A stretch of 64,000 bases of DNA from Nocardioides sp. zg-DK7169 (GCF_013155365.1 NZ_JABJRA010000002.1:62001-126000), one strand, 5' to 3'. Counted from the stretch's first letter, positions 16,489-25,250 are shown. Notes: generated by a model not told the origin, from the sequence alone. Translations and numbers: made by a program.

Positions 16489-18612
16489 TCAGCGCGTGCG
16501 CAGCCAGGGGGTCAGGGCCTGCTCGAGGTCCTCGGTGAGGGCGGCGGCGTACTCGGTGGTGAGGTGGCCGGTGTCGCGGTAGGGGATCGTGGAGCCGATC
16601 ACGGCGGGGCACGAGCCGTCCCAGCACAGCCACGGCGTGGGGTCCACGACGGGGACCCGGTGCTCCTCGGCGGAGGCGACCGAGATGTCGGCCATCCGGG
16701 TGGCGTCCGAGGTGGGGCTGAGCAGGCAGTCGCCGAGGTGGGGCCGCCCGGTGCTGAGGCAGACCTCGGGGGACTCGTCGAGCTCGGGCACGTCGCGCAG
16801 CAGCACGGTGCGCCCGGCGATCGGGGCGAGGCGGTCGAACAGCTCGTCGAAGCCGTCGCGCACCAGTCGGTCGCGCTGCGCGGGGTCCTCGACCGGGGCG
16901 CCGTCGTCGAGCAGGCTCTCGGAGACGTTGGTGGCGACCACGACCAGGTCGGGCTCCAGCTCGGCGATCTGCTCGAGGGCCCACTCGCGGAAGGTCGTGC
17001 AGCCGGCGTACTCCGCCTCGGTGCCGACGGTGACCAGCGCGGCGGGGCAGCCGACCTTGACCAGGTAGTAGGTGCGCAGGTCGTGCTCGCGCGCGATCCG
17101 CTCGAAGGCGGGCACCCACATCCGCCCGTGGGAGTTGCCGAGCACGACCACGGTCTGCTCCGGGGTCTCGGTGGTGCCGCGCGGGCAGAGGAGGAGGCTG
17201 TCGGTCTCGTAGCTGCACCGGCCGAGCGAAGCCCGGTCCTCGCGGATGTCGATCAGGTCGGGGGTCAGGTCGCTGGGCACCGCCTGTGCCTCCCGGGCGG
17301 CGAGCACCGAGGCCTTCACCAGCGCGACGGTGGGGTCGAGGTCGTCGACCTCGCTCCCGAGCTCGGCCACCGTCACGGCGGGGTCGTCGCCGTGCTCACC
17401 GGTGCGCCACTCGGCATAGCTCTGGGCGCCGAACGCGCTGGCCGCGACCAGCCCGACCGAGACCGGGTAGAGCACGAGCGCGCGGTTGACCCGCAGGCTG
17501 CGCGCCCGCCGGAACGGCGTCTCGACGAGGCGGTAGGTCAGCGCGGACAGCACGAACGTGGCGGCCACCGCGGCCCCGACCTCCCAGGGGTCGAGGTCGC
17601 GGCCCAGGTGGCCGACGGGCAGCACCAGCAGCGGCCAGTGCCACAGGTAGAGGGAGTAGGACCAGTCGCCGACGACCCGCATCGGGCGCACGCCCAGCCA
17701 GCGGATCGGGAACGGCTCGCGGTCGTGTCCGCCCGCACCGGCGACCAGCACCAGCACCGCGCCGAGGACCGGCAGCAGGGCCGCGGTGCCCGGGAACGGC
17801 GAGGTCTCGTCGTAGCGCAGGCAGGCCGCCACGATGAACCCGAGCCCGGTGACGGAGAGCAGGCCGCGCGCGGTCGCGGGCATCCGGGCGGCGACCAGCG
17901 GCGCCAGTGGCACCGCGAGGGCGCCGATCCCGAGCTCCCAGGCCCGTGCCGGGGTGGAGAAGTACGCCGCGGTGGGGTCGACCTCGGTGCGCCACACGCC
18001 GTACGCGAAGGAGGCGGCGGTGAGCAGCGCGAGCACCACGACCACCACCCGCAGGGTGCGCTCGGCGACCGGGACCACGGCGCGCCGGGCGAGCCGGCGC
18101 GCGAGCAGCACGCAGCCGAGGAGCACCAGCGGCCAGACGAGGTAGAACTGCTCCTCGACCGCCAGCGACCAGTAGTGCTGGAGCGGAGAGGGCAGCTGGT
18201 CGCGCGCGAAGTAGTCGGTGCCGACGGCGGCGAAGCGGATGTTGGCGGCGAACAGCGTCGCCCAGACCGCGTCGCGCACCACCTCGAGGGCGTCGAGCGC
18301 GCTGAGCCACCAGGTCGAGGCGAGCAGCGTGACCAGCGTGACGAAGGTGGCCGCCGGCAGGATGCGCCGGGCGCGCCGGGCGTAGAAGCCGCGCAGCGAG
18401 ACCTTCCCGTCGCGGGCGACCTCGCGCAGCAGCAGCTGGGTGATCAGGAAGCCCGAGATCACGAAGAAGACGTCGACGCCGACGAACCCGCCGGGCAGCT
18501 GGGCCAGCCCGGCGTGCCCGGCGATCACTGTCAGCACGGCGATGGCTCGCAGGCCCTGCACGTCCGCACGGAACGGCGAGCGCGCGCCGACCTCCGGGCG
18601 TGGCTGGGTCAT
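16489..18612 (-). CDS. OafA/YrhL-type acyltransferase with C-terminal SGNH domain
   Basis: A 707-residue two-domain protein. Residues about 12-390 are an acyltransferase-3 membrane domain with roughly ten or eleven helices: it opens RADVQGLRAIAVLTVIAGH (conserved Arg and His), then GGFVGVDVFFVISGFLIT and HYWSLAVEEQFYLVWP. Residues about 450-700 form an extracytoplasmic SGNH hydrolase domain with VVVLGNSHGRMW (GNSH instead of GDSH) and a C-terminal D-x-x-H-type block RDTGHLTTEYA. Such enzymes O-acylate cell-wall polymers or exported glycolipids. ATG 18612 has an AGGAGA site upstream. It is divergent from the Bax-inhibitor-like gene. Confidence 0.88.
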   Translation of the reverse strand: MTQPRPEVGARSPFRADVQGLRAIAVLTVIAGHAGLAQLPGGFVGVDVFFVISGFLITQLLLREVARDGKVSLRGFYARRARRILPAATFVTLVTLLASTWWLSALDALEVVRDAVWATLFAANIRFAAVGTDYFARDQLPSPLQHYWSLAVEEQFYLVWPLVLLGCVLLARRLARRAVVPVAERTLRVVVVVLALLTAASFAYGVWRTEVDPTAAYFSTPARAWELGIGALAVPLAPLVAARMPATARGLLSVTGLGFIVAACLRYDETSPFPGTAALLPVLGAVLVLVAGAGGHDREPFPIRWLGVRPMRVVGDWSYSLYLWHWPLLVLPVGHLGRDLDPWEVGAAVAATFVLSALTYRLVETPFRRARSLRVNRALVLYPVSVGLVAASAFGAQSYAEWRTGEHGDDPAVTVAELGSEVDDLDPTVALVKASVLAAREAQAVPSDLTPDLIDIREDRASLGRCSYETDSLLLCPRGTTETPEQTVVVLGNSHGRMWVPAFERIAREHDLRTYYLVKVGCPAALVTVGTEAEYAGCTTFREWALEQIAELEPDLVVVATNVSESLLDDGAPVEDPAQRDRLVRDGFDELFDRLAPIAGRTVLLRDVPELDESPEVCLSTGRPHLGDCLLSPTSDATRMADISVASAEEHRVPVVDPTPWLCWDGSCPAVIGSTIPYRDTGHLTTEYAAALTEDLEQALTPWLRTR

Positions 18613-18729
18613 CGGTCTCCTGGGTCTGGGGGCGCCGCGACATTACCAACGTGCGAGCCCAGGCCCGCGATCCGCGCGCCCGGGCGGGAACGTCTCACGC
18701 GTCCCGTGCGTTGCACACCACGAGGTCAC

Positions 18730-18735
18730 TAGGCT
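18730..18735 (+). promoter_or_regulatory. Candidate -10 box upstream of the BI-1 gene
   Basis: TAGGCT lies about 58 bases before ATG 18794, consistent with a leader of about 50 bases carrying the CAAGGAGAG ribosome binding site. A TTGCAC at 18711 is too close (13 bases) to be a good -35. Confidence 0.35.
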
Positions 18736-18793
18736 GACCCCATGACCGTCAGGGCGGCGGTCATCAACGCAGGCCTCCAAGGAGAGACCCCGA

Positions 18794-19639
18794 ATGCAGA
18801 GCAACAACCCGGTGTTCCGTCGGTCGGAGGAGTTCAACCGCCCCGGCGCGAACGCTTACGGCAACCAGACCTACGCAGACCCCTCGAGCTGGGGGACCGG
18901 AACGCCGGGCCAGGACGAGGGCTTCGGCTACGCGCCGGCCCCGACGTCGGCTGACCGGATGACGATCGACACCGTCGTGCAGAAGACCGGCATGTCGCTC
19001 GGCATGGTGGTCGTCTTCGCCGCCCTGACCTGGTGGCTCACCCCGGACGTCGCCGACGCCACGGCGGACCTCGGCCCGCTGTTTGCGGCAGTGGCGGTCG
19101 GCAGCCTCGGCGCCTTCGCGCTGTCGATGGTCAACTCCTTCAAGCGCGTCATCAGCCCCGCACTGGTGCTCGCCTTCTGTGCCCTCGAGGGCGTGGCCCT
19201 TGGCGGTCTGAGCAAGCTCTTCGACGCGCAGTTCGGCGGCGGCATCGTCACCCAGGCGGTCCTCGGCACCTTCGCGGCGTTCGCCGGCACACTGGCGGCG
19301 TACAAGGTCCTCAACATCAAGGTCGGCAACAAGTTCCGCACGTTCGTCACCGCTGCCGTCTTCGGCATGATCGGCCTGAGCGTGCTCGAGCTGGTGCTGG
19401 GCATGTTCGGCAACAGCTTCGGCATGTACGGCTTCGGCGGCATCGGCCTGCTGTTCGCCGTCGTCGGCCTGGTGCTCGGTGTGTTCATGCTGATCATGGA
19501 CTTCGACTTCGTCGAGCAGGGCATCGCCAACGGCCTGCCGGCGCGTGAGTCGTGGCGTGCCGCGTTCGCGATGACCGTCAGCCTGGTCTGGATCTACACC
19601 AACCTGCTGCGCATCCTGGCGATCTTCAGCCAGGACTGA
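18794..19639 (+). CDS. Bax inhibitor-1/YccA family membrane protein
   Basis: A 281-residue protein with a cytosolic, Asn/Gly/Tyr-rich tail of about 55 residues followed by seven membrane helices, the usual BI-1 layout with an acidic-lined last segment (FDFVEQGIANGLPARESWRAAFA). BI-1 proteins form pH-sensitive calcium leak channels in studied bacteria; the role in actinobacteria is unclear. A strong AAGGAGA site precedes ATG 18794. A bidirectional terminator follows at 19663-19699. Confidence 0.85.
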   Translation: MQSNNPVFRRSEEFNRPGANAYGNQTYADPSSWGTGTPGQDEGFGYAPAPTSADRMTIDTVVQKTGMSLGMVVVFAALTWWLTPDVADATADLGPLFAAVAVGSLGAFALSMVNSFKRVISPALVLAFCALEGVALGGLSKLFDAQFGGGIVTQAVLGTFAAFAGTLAAYKVLNIKVGNKFRTFVTAAVFGMIGLSVLELVLGMFGNSFGMYGFGGIGLLFAVVGLVLGVFMLIMDFDFVEQGIANGLPARESWRAAFAMTVSLVWIYTNLLRILAIFSQD

Positions 19640-19662
19640 GCCTGCGCGCCTCGGCGCGGACG

Positions 19663-19699
19663 ACGAGGGCCCCGGGAGCGATGCTCCCGGGGCCCTCGT
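19663..19699. terminator. Strong bidirectional hairpin terminator
   Basis: A perfect 17-bp inverted repeat (19663-19679 with 19683-19699) around a three-base loop GAT lies between the convergent BI-1 and SGNH hydrolase genes. It is GC-rich, without T tracts on either side. Confidence 0.75.
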
Positions 19700-19708
19700 G
19701 CGTCTGCG

Positions 19709-20758
19709 TCAGGAGCCGGCCGGCGTGGGCTCGCCGGACGCGGGGGCGTCCTCGGGCTCGGCGTGCTCGGGGCCCTCGCTGCTGGTTTGGGCGCGACGGC
19801 GGCGGTGGCGCATCTCCACCCACAGCCCGCGCATGCCGAGGCGGTGGCCGCCGACCTCGGTGCCGTCGAGCTCGGTGCCGGGGTTGTTGACCGCCTTCAC
19901 GGCCGCCTTGCTGATCGGCATGATCGCCTCGCCGCGCATCGACTCGATGCGCTCCTCCTCGTCGGGGATGACGCCGACGGCGGCGAGGATCGAGGGCAGC
20001 AGGATCCCGGCCGCGGCGCGGTAGCCGTGGGCCGAGGGGTGGAACCGGTCCGGGCCGAAGAGCAGTGCCGGCGCGGCCGCGAACTCCGGGCCCAGGATCG
20101 AGCCCAGCGAGACGGTGCGCCCGCCCTCCTCGATCGCCGCGATCGTCTGGCCGGCGGCGAGACGTCGCGACCAGGCGCGCGCGATCTGCTTGAGCGGAGG
20201 AGCGATCGGCTTGATGGTGCCCAGGTCCGGGCAGGTGCCGACCACGACCTCGGTGCCGGCCTCGCGCAGGCGGCGTACCGCCTCCTGGAGGTGGCGCACC
20301 GACGCGGACGGCATCACGGTGTGGGTGACGTCGTTGCCGCCGATGAGGATCGCGGCGACGTCGGGCTGGATCGGCAGCGCCTTGTCGACCTGTTCGGCGA
20401 GGTCGGAGGACTTGGCCCCGATGACGGCCAGGTCGCGCAGGTAGACCCGGCGGTCGGCGTGCTCGGCGACGCCGCTGGCCAGCACCGCGCCGGGGGTGTC
20501 CTCGACCCGGTCCACGCCGTACCCGGCGGCGCTGGAGTCACCGAGGACGACCAGCTTGATCGCGGGTCCGGGGCGGCCGCGGCCGTACCAGCCGGTGGGG
20601 TCCGGGGGCGGGTCCTCGCTGATCGGGCCGATGGCCTTGCGCGCCAGCTTGGCCTCGGCGGTCAGCACGCCGTACAGCGTCCCGCCGAGCATGGTCAGGC
20701 CGCCACCGCCGTAGGCGGCAGCGGAGGCGAGCTTGCGTGCTGCGGCTGCCTTTCCCAC
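19709..20758 (-). CDS. SGNH/GDSL hydrolase family protein
   Basis: A 349-residue hydrolase with the SGNH blocks in order: VVLGDSSAAGYGVDR (nucleophile Ser near 75), a Gly block near 115, ILIGGNDVTH (near 138-147) and GPDRFHPSAHGY (catalytic Asp/His near 255). The N-terminus has a hydrophobic, Ala/Gly-rich stretch (about 10-32) that could be a membrane anchor. M. tuberculosis Rv1075c, an esterase next to cbs, is the positional counterpart. GTG 20758 is supported by a TAGACT box 6 bases upstream. The C-terminal 60 residues are acidic and variable. Confidence 0.83.
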   Translation of the reverse strand: MGKAAAARKLASAAAYGGGGLTMLGGTLYGVLTAEAKLARKAIGPISEDPPPDPTGWYGRGRPGPAIKLVVLGDSSAAGYGVDRVEDTPGAVLASGVAEHADRRVYLRDLAVIGAKSSDLAEQVDKALPIQPDVAAILIGGNDVTHTVMPSASVRHLQEAVRRLREAGTEVVVGTCPDLGTIKPIAPPLKQIARAWSRRLAAGQTIAAIEEGGRTVSLGSILGPEFAAAPALLFGPDRFHPSAHGYRAAAGILLPSILAAVGVIPDEEERIESMRGEAIMPISKAAVKAVNNPGTELDGTEVGGHRLGMRGLWVEMRHRRRRAQTSSEGPEHAEPEDAPASGEPTPAGS

Positions 20759-20764
20759 GAGTCG

Positions 20765-20770
20765 AGTCTA
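20765..20770 (-). promoter_or_regulatory. -10 box, leaderless promoter of the SGNH hydrolase gene
   Basis: TAGACT on the minus strand ends 6 bases before GTG 20758, back to back with the cbs promoter. Confidence 0.5.
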
Positions 20771-20826
20771 CGGAGGGTGACCGGTGAGTCGTGGGCAGGG
20801 TTTGCCCAACCTGCGGGTGGCCGCCC

Positions 20827-20832
20827 TAGATT
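20827..20832 (+). promoter_or_regulatory. -10 box, leaderless promoter of cbs
   Basis: TAGATT ends 6 bases before ATG 20839; no ribosome binding site is present between them. Confidence 0.6.
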
Positions 20833-20838
20833 GGCCGG

Positions 20839-22230
20839 ATGCAGTACGTCGACTCTCTCCTGGACCTGATTGGCAACACCCCGCTGCTGCGCCTGCGCCG
20901 GACGCTGGACGGCCTCGCCGACCGTCCGGGACCGCTCGTGCTGGCCAAGGTGGAGTACCTCAACCCGGGCGGGTCGGTGAAGGACCGGATCGCCACCCGG
21001 ATGATCGAGGCGGCCGAGGCCTCCGGGGCGCTCCAGCCGGGCGGCACCATCGTCGAGCCGACGTCCGGCAACACCGGCGTCGGGCTGGCGATGGCGGCCC
21101 AGGAGAAGGGCTACCACTGCATCTTCGTGTGCCCGGACAAGGTCAGCGAGGACAAGCGCAACGTGCTCAAGGCCTACGGCGCCGAGGTCGTGGTCTGCCC
21201 GACCGCGGTGGACCCCGAGCACCCGGACTCCTACTACAGCGTCTCCGACCGGCTGGCCTCCCAGCCCGGGGCGTGGAAGCCCGACCAGTACTCCAACCCG
21301 AACAACCCGCGCTCGCACTACGAGACCACCGGGCCGGAGATCTGGAAGCAGACCGACGGTCGCATCACGCACTTCGTGACCGGCATGGGCACCGGCGGCA
21401 CGATCAGCGGCGTCGGTCGCTACCTCAAGGAGCAGAACCCCGAGATCCAGGTGATCGGCGCGGACCCGGAGGGCTCGGTCTACTCCGGCGGCTCCGGTCG
21501 CCCCTACCTCGTGGAGGGCGTCGGCGAGGACTTCTGGCCCGACACCTACGACCGCGGGGTCGCCGACCGGGTCATCGAGGTCTCCGACGCCGACTCCTTC
21601 GCCTTCACCCGCCGCCTGGCCCGCGAGGAGGCGCTGCTGGTCGGCGGCTCCTCCGGCATGGCCGCGTACGCCGCCGCGCAGCTGGCCCACGAGCTGGCCG
21701 AGCAGGGCAACGAGGACGCCGTGATCGTGGTGCTGCTGCCCGACTCCGGGCGCGGCTACCTCACCAAGATCTTCAACGACGAGTGGCTCGGCCAGTACGG
21801 CTTCCCGACCTCGGAGAAGCCGTCGGCCCAGTCGGTCGGCGACGTGCTGCGCGGCAAGGACGGCCGGCTGCCCGACCTGGTGCACACCCACCCCGGCGAG
21901 ACCATCGCCGAGGCGGTGCAGATCCTCCAGGAGTACGGCGTCTCCCAGATGCCGGTCGTGCGCGCCGAGCCCCCGATCGTGGCCGCCGAGGTGGCCGGCT
22001 CGGTCTCCGAGCGCGACCTGCTCGAGGCGCTCTTCGCCGGGCACGCCCGCCTCACCGACCGCGTCGACGAGCACATGTCGGAGCCGCTGCCCACGATCGG
22101 CTCGACCGAGCCGGCCGAGGCCGCCGTACGCCTGCTGGAGGCCGGCGACGCCGTCCTGGTCCACGAGGACGGCAAGCCGATCGGCGTGGTCACCCGCCAC
22201 GACCTGCTCACCTACCTCGCCCGGGGCTGA
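20839..22230 (+). CDS. cbs: Cystathionine beta-synthase
   Basis: A 463-residue fold-type II PLP enzyme joining homocysteine and serine to cystathionine, the first step of reverse transsulfuration. The PLP lysine is in NPGGSVKDRIA (near 44-48), the phosphate loop regions SGNTGVGLA (near 76) and GTGMGTGGTISG (near 182) are intact, and a pair of CBS domains (about 335-460) forms the regulatory part. No N-terminal haem domain is present. Equivalent to Rv1077. metB, encoding the companion cystathionine-forming/cleaving enzyme, lies 16 kb downstream. A leaderless promoter is predicted. Confidence 0.93.
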   Translation: MQYVDSLLDLIGNTPLLRLRRTLDGLADRPGPLVLAKVEYLNPGGSVKDRIATRMIEAAEASGALQPGGTIVEPTSGNTGVGLAMAAQEKGYHCIFVCPDKVSEDKRNVLKAYGAEVVVCPTAVDPEHPDSYYSVSDRLASQPGAWKPDQYSNPNNPRSHYETTGPEIWKQTDGRITHFVTGMGTGGTISGVGRYLKEQNPEIQVIGADPEGSVYSGGSGRPYLVEGVGEDFWPDTYDRGVADRVIEVSDADSFAFTRRLAREEALLVGGSSGMAAYAAAQLAHELAEQGNEDAVIVVLLPDSGRGYLTKIFNDEWLGQYGFPTSEKPSAQSVGDVLRGKDGRLPDLVHTHPGETIAEAVQILQEYGVSQMPVVRAEPPIVAAEVAGSVSERDLLEALFAGHARLTDRVDEHMSEPLPTIGSTEPAEAAVRLLEAGDAVLVHEDGKPIGVVTRHDLLTYLARG

Positions 22231-22246
22231 CCCGGTCCGACGCGCC

Positions 22247-22274
22247 CCCGGGCCCGACGTCGGTCTGGCCCGGG
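22247..22274. terminator. Candidate terminator after cbs
   Basis: CCCGGGCC and GGCCCGGG form an 8-bp stem with a 12-base loop 16 bases after the cbs stop codon. Confidence 0.4.
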
Positions 22275-22373
22275 ACGGGTCCCCTCGACCCAGTGGGACG
22301 GCGGTCACACGCGACGGCGTACGCGTGCCATCATCGCCGGACCGGTAGCAGTTCTTCGAGGCTGAGGGGTCCC

Positions 22374-22835
22374 ATGACGTCGTCGTCCACGCCGATCATC
22401 GAGGGGTGGTTCACCACCGGCGAGCAGCCGTCGCTGCTCGGATCGCGGTGCACCGCCTGCACCACCGTCTACTTCCCGCCCGTCCCGGGCAACGAGGGCT
22501 ACTGCCGCAACCCCGCGTGCGACGGTGAGGTCTTCGAGACCGCCGAGCTGTCGAGGCGCGGGCGGATCTGGTCCTACACCGACGCGCAGTACCAGCCGCC
22601 GGCGCCGTACATCGCGCCGAGCGACCCGTTCGTCCCCTTCGCGCTCGCCGCGGTCGAGCTGCCCGAGGGGCTGACGGTCCTGGGCCAGGTGGCCGAGGGC
22701 TACGGCGTGGACGACCTCGCCGTGGGTGCCGAGGCCGAGCTGGTCGTCGAGACGCTGCACACCGACGAGACGGGCGCGCGCACCGTGTGGCGCTGGAAGC
22801 CGGTCACCGAGCTGGGCGAGGAGGCCGACCAGTGA
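22374..22835 (+). CDS. Zn-ribbon OB-fold protein (DUF35 type)
   Basis: A 153-residue protein with an N-terminal four-cysteine zinc ribbon (GSRCTACTTVYFPP, then GYCRNPAC) and a C-terminal OB fold containing GRIWSYT and PFVPFALAAVEL. DUF35 proteins are obligate partners of thiolase-like or hydratase enzymes, here the lipid-transfer-type thiolase that starts four bases before this gene ends. Together they probably act in acyl-CoA or steroid side-chain metabolism. A GAGGGG site precedes ATG 22374. Confidence 0.82.
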   Translation: MTSSSTPIIEGWFTTGEQPSLLGSRCTACTTVYFPPVPGNEGYCRNPACDGEVFETAELSRRGRIWSYTDAQYQPPAPYIAPSDPFVPFALAAVELPEGLTVLGQVAEGYGVDDLAVGAEAELVVETLHTDETGARTVWRWKPVTELGEEADQ

Positions 22836-24031
22836 GCACCGAGACCAACACCGTCACCGTCGCCGGGGTGGGCATGCACCCCTGGGGCAAGTGGGGCCGC
22901 AACTTCGTGACCTACGGCGTGCACGCCGCCCGCGCGGCGCTCGCCGACGCCGGCGTCCCGTGGACCGACGTCGACCTGGTCGTCGGCGGCGAGACCGTCC
23001 GCAACGGCTACGCCGGCTACGTCGCCGGCGCGACCTTCGCCCAGGCGCTCGGCTGGAACGGCGCCCGCGTCGCCACGTCGTACGCCGCGTGCGCGACGGG
23101 CGCCCAGGCGCTCGACACCGCCCGCACCCGGATCCTCGCCGGGCTCTGCGAGGTCGCGCTCGTCGTCGGCGCCGACACCACCCCGAAGGGGTTCCTCGCC
23201 CCCAACGCCGGCGAGCGCTGGGACGACCCCGACTGGCTGCGCTTCCGGCTCCTCGGGATGACCAACCCGGCGTACTTCGCGCTCTACGCGCGCCGGCGCA
23301 TCGACCTCTACGGCGCGACGCCGGCCGACTTCGCGCAGGTCAAGGTCAAGAACGCCCGCCACGGCCTGGAGAACCCCTACGCCCGCTACCGCAAGGCGGT
23401 CAGCGTGGAGGACGTGCTGTCCAGCGCGGTCGTCTCCGACCCGCTGCACCTGCTCGACATCTGCGCGACCTCCGACGGCGCGGCCGCCGTGGTGCTGGTC
23501 AGCGCCGACTACGCGCGCCGCCACGGCCTCACCGACGGGGTGCACGTGCGGGCGGTCTCGACGGTGACGCCGACCTTCCCCCACACGGTCATGGACATGC
23601 CGAACCTGTCGACCGACTCCAGCGCGGCGACCGGCGAGGGTGAACGGACCTTCAAGGAGTCGATCGCCCACGCCGCCTACGAGGAGGCCGGGCTCGGCCC
23701 CGAGGACGTCGACGTCGCGGAGGTCTACGACCTCTCGACCGCCCTCGAGCTGGACTGGATGGAGGACCTCGGGCTGTGCAAGCGCGGCGAGGCCGAGCAG
23801 CTGCTGCGCGCGGGTGAGACCACCATCGGCGGCCGGATCCCGGTCAACCCCTCCGGCGGGCTCGCCTGCTTCGGCGAGGCGGTCCCGGCGCAGGCGCTGG
23901 CGCAGGTCTGCGAGCTCACCTGGCAGCTGCGCGGCCAGGCCGAGGGCCGCCAGGTCGAGGGCGCCCGGGTCGGCATCACCGCCAACCAGGGCCTCTTCGG
24001 CCACGGCTCCTCGGTGATCCTCAGCCGCTGA
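22832..24031 (+). CDS. Thiolase-like lipid-transfer protein
   Basis: A 399-residue thiolase-fold enzyme of the SCP2/Ltp class. The nucleophile cysteine is in TSYAACATGAQALD (near 86), a second conserved block is ICATSDGAAAVVLVS, and the C-terminus has NPSGGLACFGEAVPAQALAQ and NQGLFGHGSSVIL. It lacks the canonical CxG active-site motif of classical thiolases near the C-terminus, as other Ltp enzymes do, so aldol-type (retro-aldol) or thiolytic chemistry are both possible. GTG overlaps the stop of the DUF35 partner gene, giving a two-subunit operon. Substrate unknown; there are no beta-oxidation genes next to it. Confidence 0.8.
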   Translation: MSTETNTVTVAGVGMHPWGKWGRNFVTYGVHAARAALADAGVPWTDVDLVVGGETVRNGYAGYVAGATFAQALGWNGARVATSYAACATGAQALDTARTRILAGLCEVALVVGADTTPKGFLAPNAGERWDDPDWLRFRLLGMTNPAYFALYARRRIDLYGATPADFAQVKVKNARHGLENPYARYRKAVSVEDVLSSAVVSDPLHLLDICATSDGAAAVVLVSADYARRHGLTDGVHVRAVSTVTPTFPHTVMDMPNLSTDSSAATGEGERTFKESIAHAAYEEAGLGPEDVDVAEVYDLSTALELDWMEDLGLCKRGEAEQLLRAGETTIGGRIPVNPSGGLACFGEAVPAQALAQVCELTWQLRGQAEGRQVEGARVGITANQGLFGHGSSVILSR

Positions 24032-24050
24032 CGGCGTGCCTCCCGCGGTC

Positions 24051-24200
24051 CGGTTGAGTCGAGACTTCTGACGGTCGAGTCGAGACCTTTCATGGCCGAG
24101 TCGAGAGTTCTGACGTCCGAATCGCGGATTGGCGCGCCATTGGCGCCGACTCGTGCCGCCATTGGGGCCGAGTCGCGCCGCCATTGGCGCCGACTCGCGG
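24051..24200. repeat. Array A of GCCGASTCG-type short repeats (two sub-arrays)
   Basis: Four cores GAGTCG/GAATCG start at 24056, 24077, 24098 and 24119 (period 21), then after 29 bases three more start at 24148, 24170 and 24192 (period 22) with GCCATTGGSGCC between them. The array fills the gap between two convergent genes and ends 16 bases from the stop codon of the minus-strand gene. It is related to arrays B, C and D. Confidence 0.75.
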
Positions 24201-24213
24201 TCGTCCCCAGGTC

Positions 24214-24777
24214 TCAGCCGGGGCGGCGGCCCAGCAGCGCCGCGAGCCGGTCGGCCGCGGGCGCGGCGTCGTCGACCTGCTGCGAGGGTCCGAACGGCGT
24301 GCGGTCCGGCGGCAGCCGGAGCAGGAAGCGCCGGCTGGCCTCCAGTGCGCGCTCGGCGACCTCGTCGCTCACCTCGAGCGGGTGGCCGGTCGCGCGGGCC
24401 ACGTCCCACCCGTGGGTGAGCGCCTCGATCGTGCGCAGCTCGGCGATCGCGGGCGCCGGCATCGGGCCGAGACCACTCGGGTAGCTGCCCGGACCGGCGA
24501 CGGCCAGGGCCTCGCGCAGGGTGTCCCCGGCCGACTCGAGCACCTCCGCCAGGAGCACGTCGGGCAGCTCCTCGACCTCGGCGTAGACGGCCGCCAGGTC
24601 GTAGGGCACCCCGGACAACGAGGTGGTGAACGCCTGCTCGCCGTCGACGAGGTGGCGCACCACCGCCGCCACGTCCCAGCCCGGGCAGGGCGTCGCACGT
24701 GACCAGTCGGCGGGGTCGAGGCCGCGGGCCAGCGCGGCCACGCCACGGTGGACGTGCATCAGGTCCTCGAGGTCCAT
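24214..24777 (-). CDS. TIGR03086-type mycothiol-dependent maleylpyruvate isomerase family protein
   Basis: A 187-residue DinB-like four-helix-bundle protein. The motif TPCPGWDVAAVVRHLVDGEQAF (here in two pieces, near 28-50) and the later ALTHGWDVARATGHP supply the histidines that bind a divalent metal in this superfamily. Members use mycothiol as a thiol cofactor, but most have no assigned substrate. The stop is followed directly by repeat array A. No clear promoter box is seen before ATG 24777. Confidence 0.75.
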   Translation of the reverse strand: MDLEDLMHVHRGVAALARGLDPADWSRATPCPGWDVAAVVRHLVDGEQAFTTSLSGVPYDLAAVYAEVEELPDVLLAEVLESAGDTLREALAVAGPGSYPSGLGPMPAPAIAELRTIEALTHGWDVARATGHPLEVSDEVAERALEASRRFLLRLPPDRTPFGPSQQVDDAAPAADRLAALLGRRPG

Positions 24778-24825
24778 CTTCGGAGCATGGTCCGCGCCGA
24801 CGGTCCCCGCAAGGGCCGCGGCGCG

Positions 24826-25191
24826 TCAGTCGATGTCGCCGTCGACATAGAGCCAGCGGCCGCCGCGCTGCTCGAAGCGCGAGCGCTCGTGCAGGCGTCC
24901 GGGACCGGCGGCGCTGTCCCAGCGGGCCTCGAACTCCACCCAGTCCTCGCCCGCGCCCAGGATCCGCAGCCCGGTCCAGCGGGTGCCGGGGTCGTGGGTG
25001 ACGTCGGTGGGGCGGGTCCGCGGGTGCCAGGTGCGCCAGACGTACGCCGTGTCGCCGACGGCGTACGCCGCGTAGCGCGAGCGCATCAGTTCCCCGGCAG
25101 TGGCGGCCTGCGCGGCGCCCCGGTGCAGGCGCCCGCAGCAGGCGTCGTACGCGGCGCCGGATCCGCACGGGCACTCGGGTCGCAGCTCCAT
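24826..25191 (-). CDS. YchJ family protein with SEC-C zinc motif
   Basis: A 121-residue UPF0225/YchJ protein. An N-terminal SEC-C-like zinc site (CPCGSGAAYDACCG) precedes an NTF2-like domain containing TAGELMRSRYAAYAVGDTAYVW and a C-terminal SRFEQRGGRWLYVDGD. Function unknown. ATG 25191 has a TACGGT box 6 bases upstream. It is divergent from the MoxR gene, with only 59 bases between the two starts and both promoters facing outward. Confidence 0.85.
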   Translation of the reverse strand: MELRPECPCGSGAAYDACCGRLHRGAAQAATAGELMRSRYAAYAVGDTAYVWRTWHPRTRPTDVTHDPGTRWTGLRILGAGEDWVEFEARWDSAAGPGRLHERSRFEQRGGRWLYVDGDID

Positions 25192-25197
25192 GCGGGA

Positions 25198-25203
25198 ACC
25201 GTA
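25198..25203 (-). promoter_or_regulatory. -10 box, leaderless promoter of ychJ-like gene
   Basis: TACGGT on the minus strand ends 6 bases before ATG 25191. Confidence 0.5.
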
Positions 25204-25237
25204 ACCGGCGCGACCCCCGCGGTGTGGGCCGCCGCAG

Positions 25238-25243
25238 TAGCGT
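25238..25243 (+). promoter_or_regulatory. -10 box, leaderless promoter of the MoxR gene
   Basis: TAGCGT ends 7 bases before GTG 25251 and supports that start over the earlier in-frame codon at 25224. Confidence 0.55.
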
Positions 25244-25250
25244 GAGGAAC

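Noticed and set aside
24051..24200. Repeat array read as a CRISPR
   Set aside because: The repeated part is only 9-12 bases, the linkers are themselves similar, and no cas genes are present.
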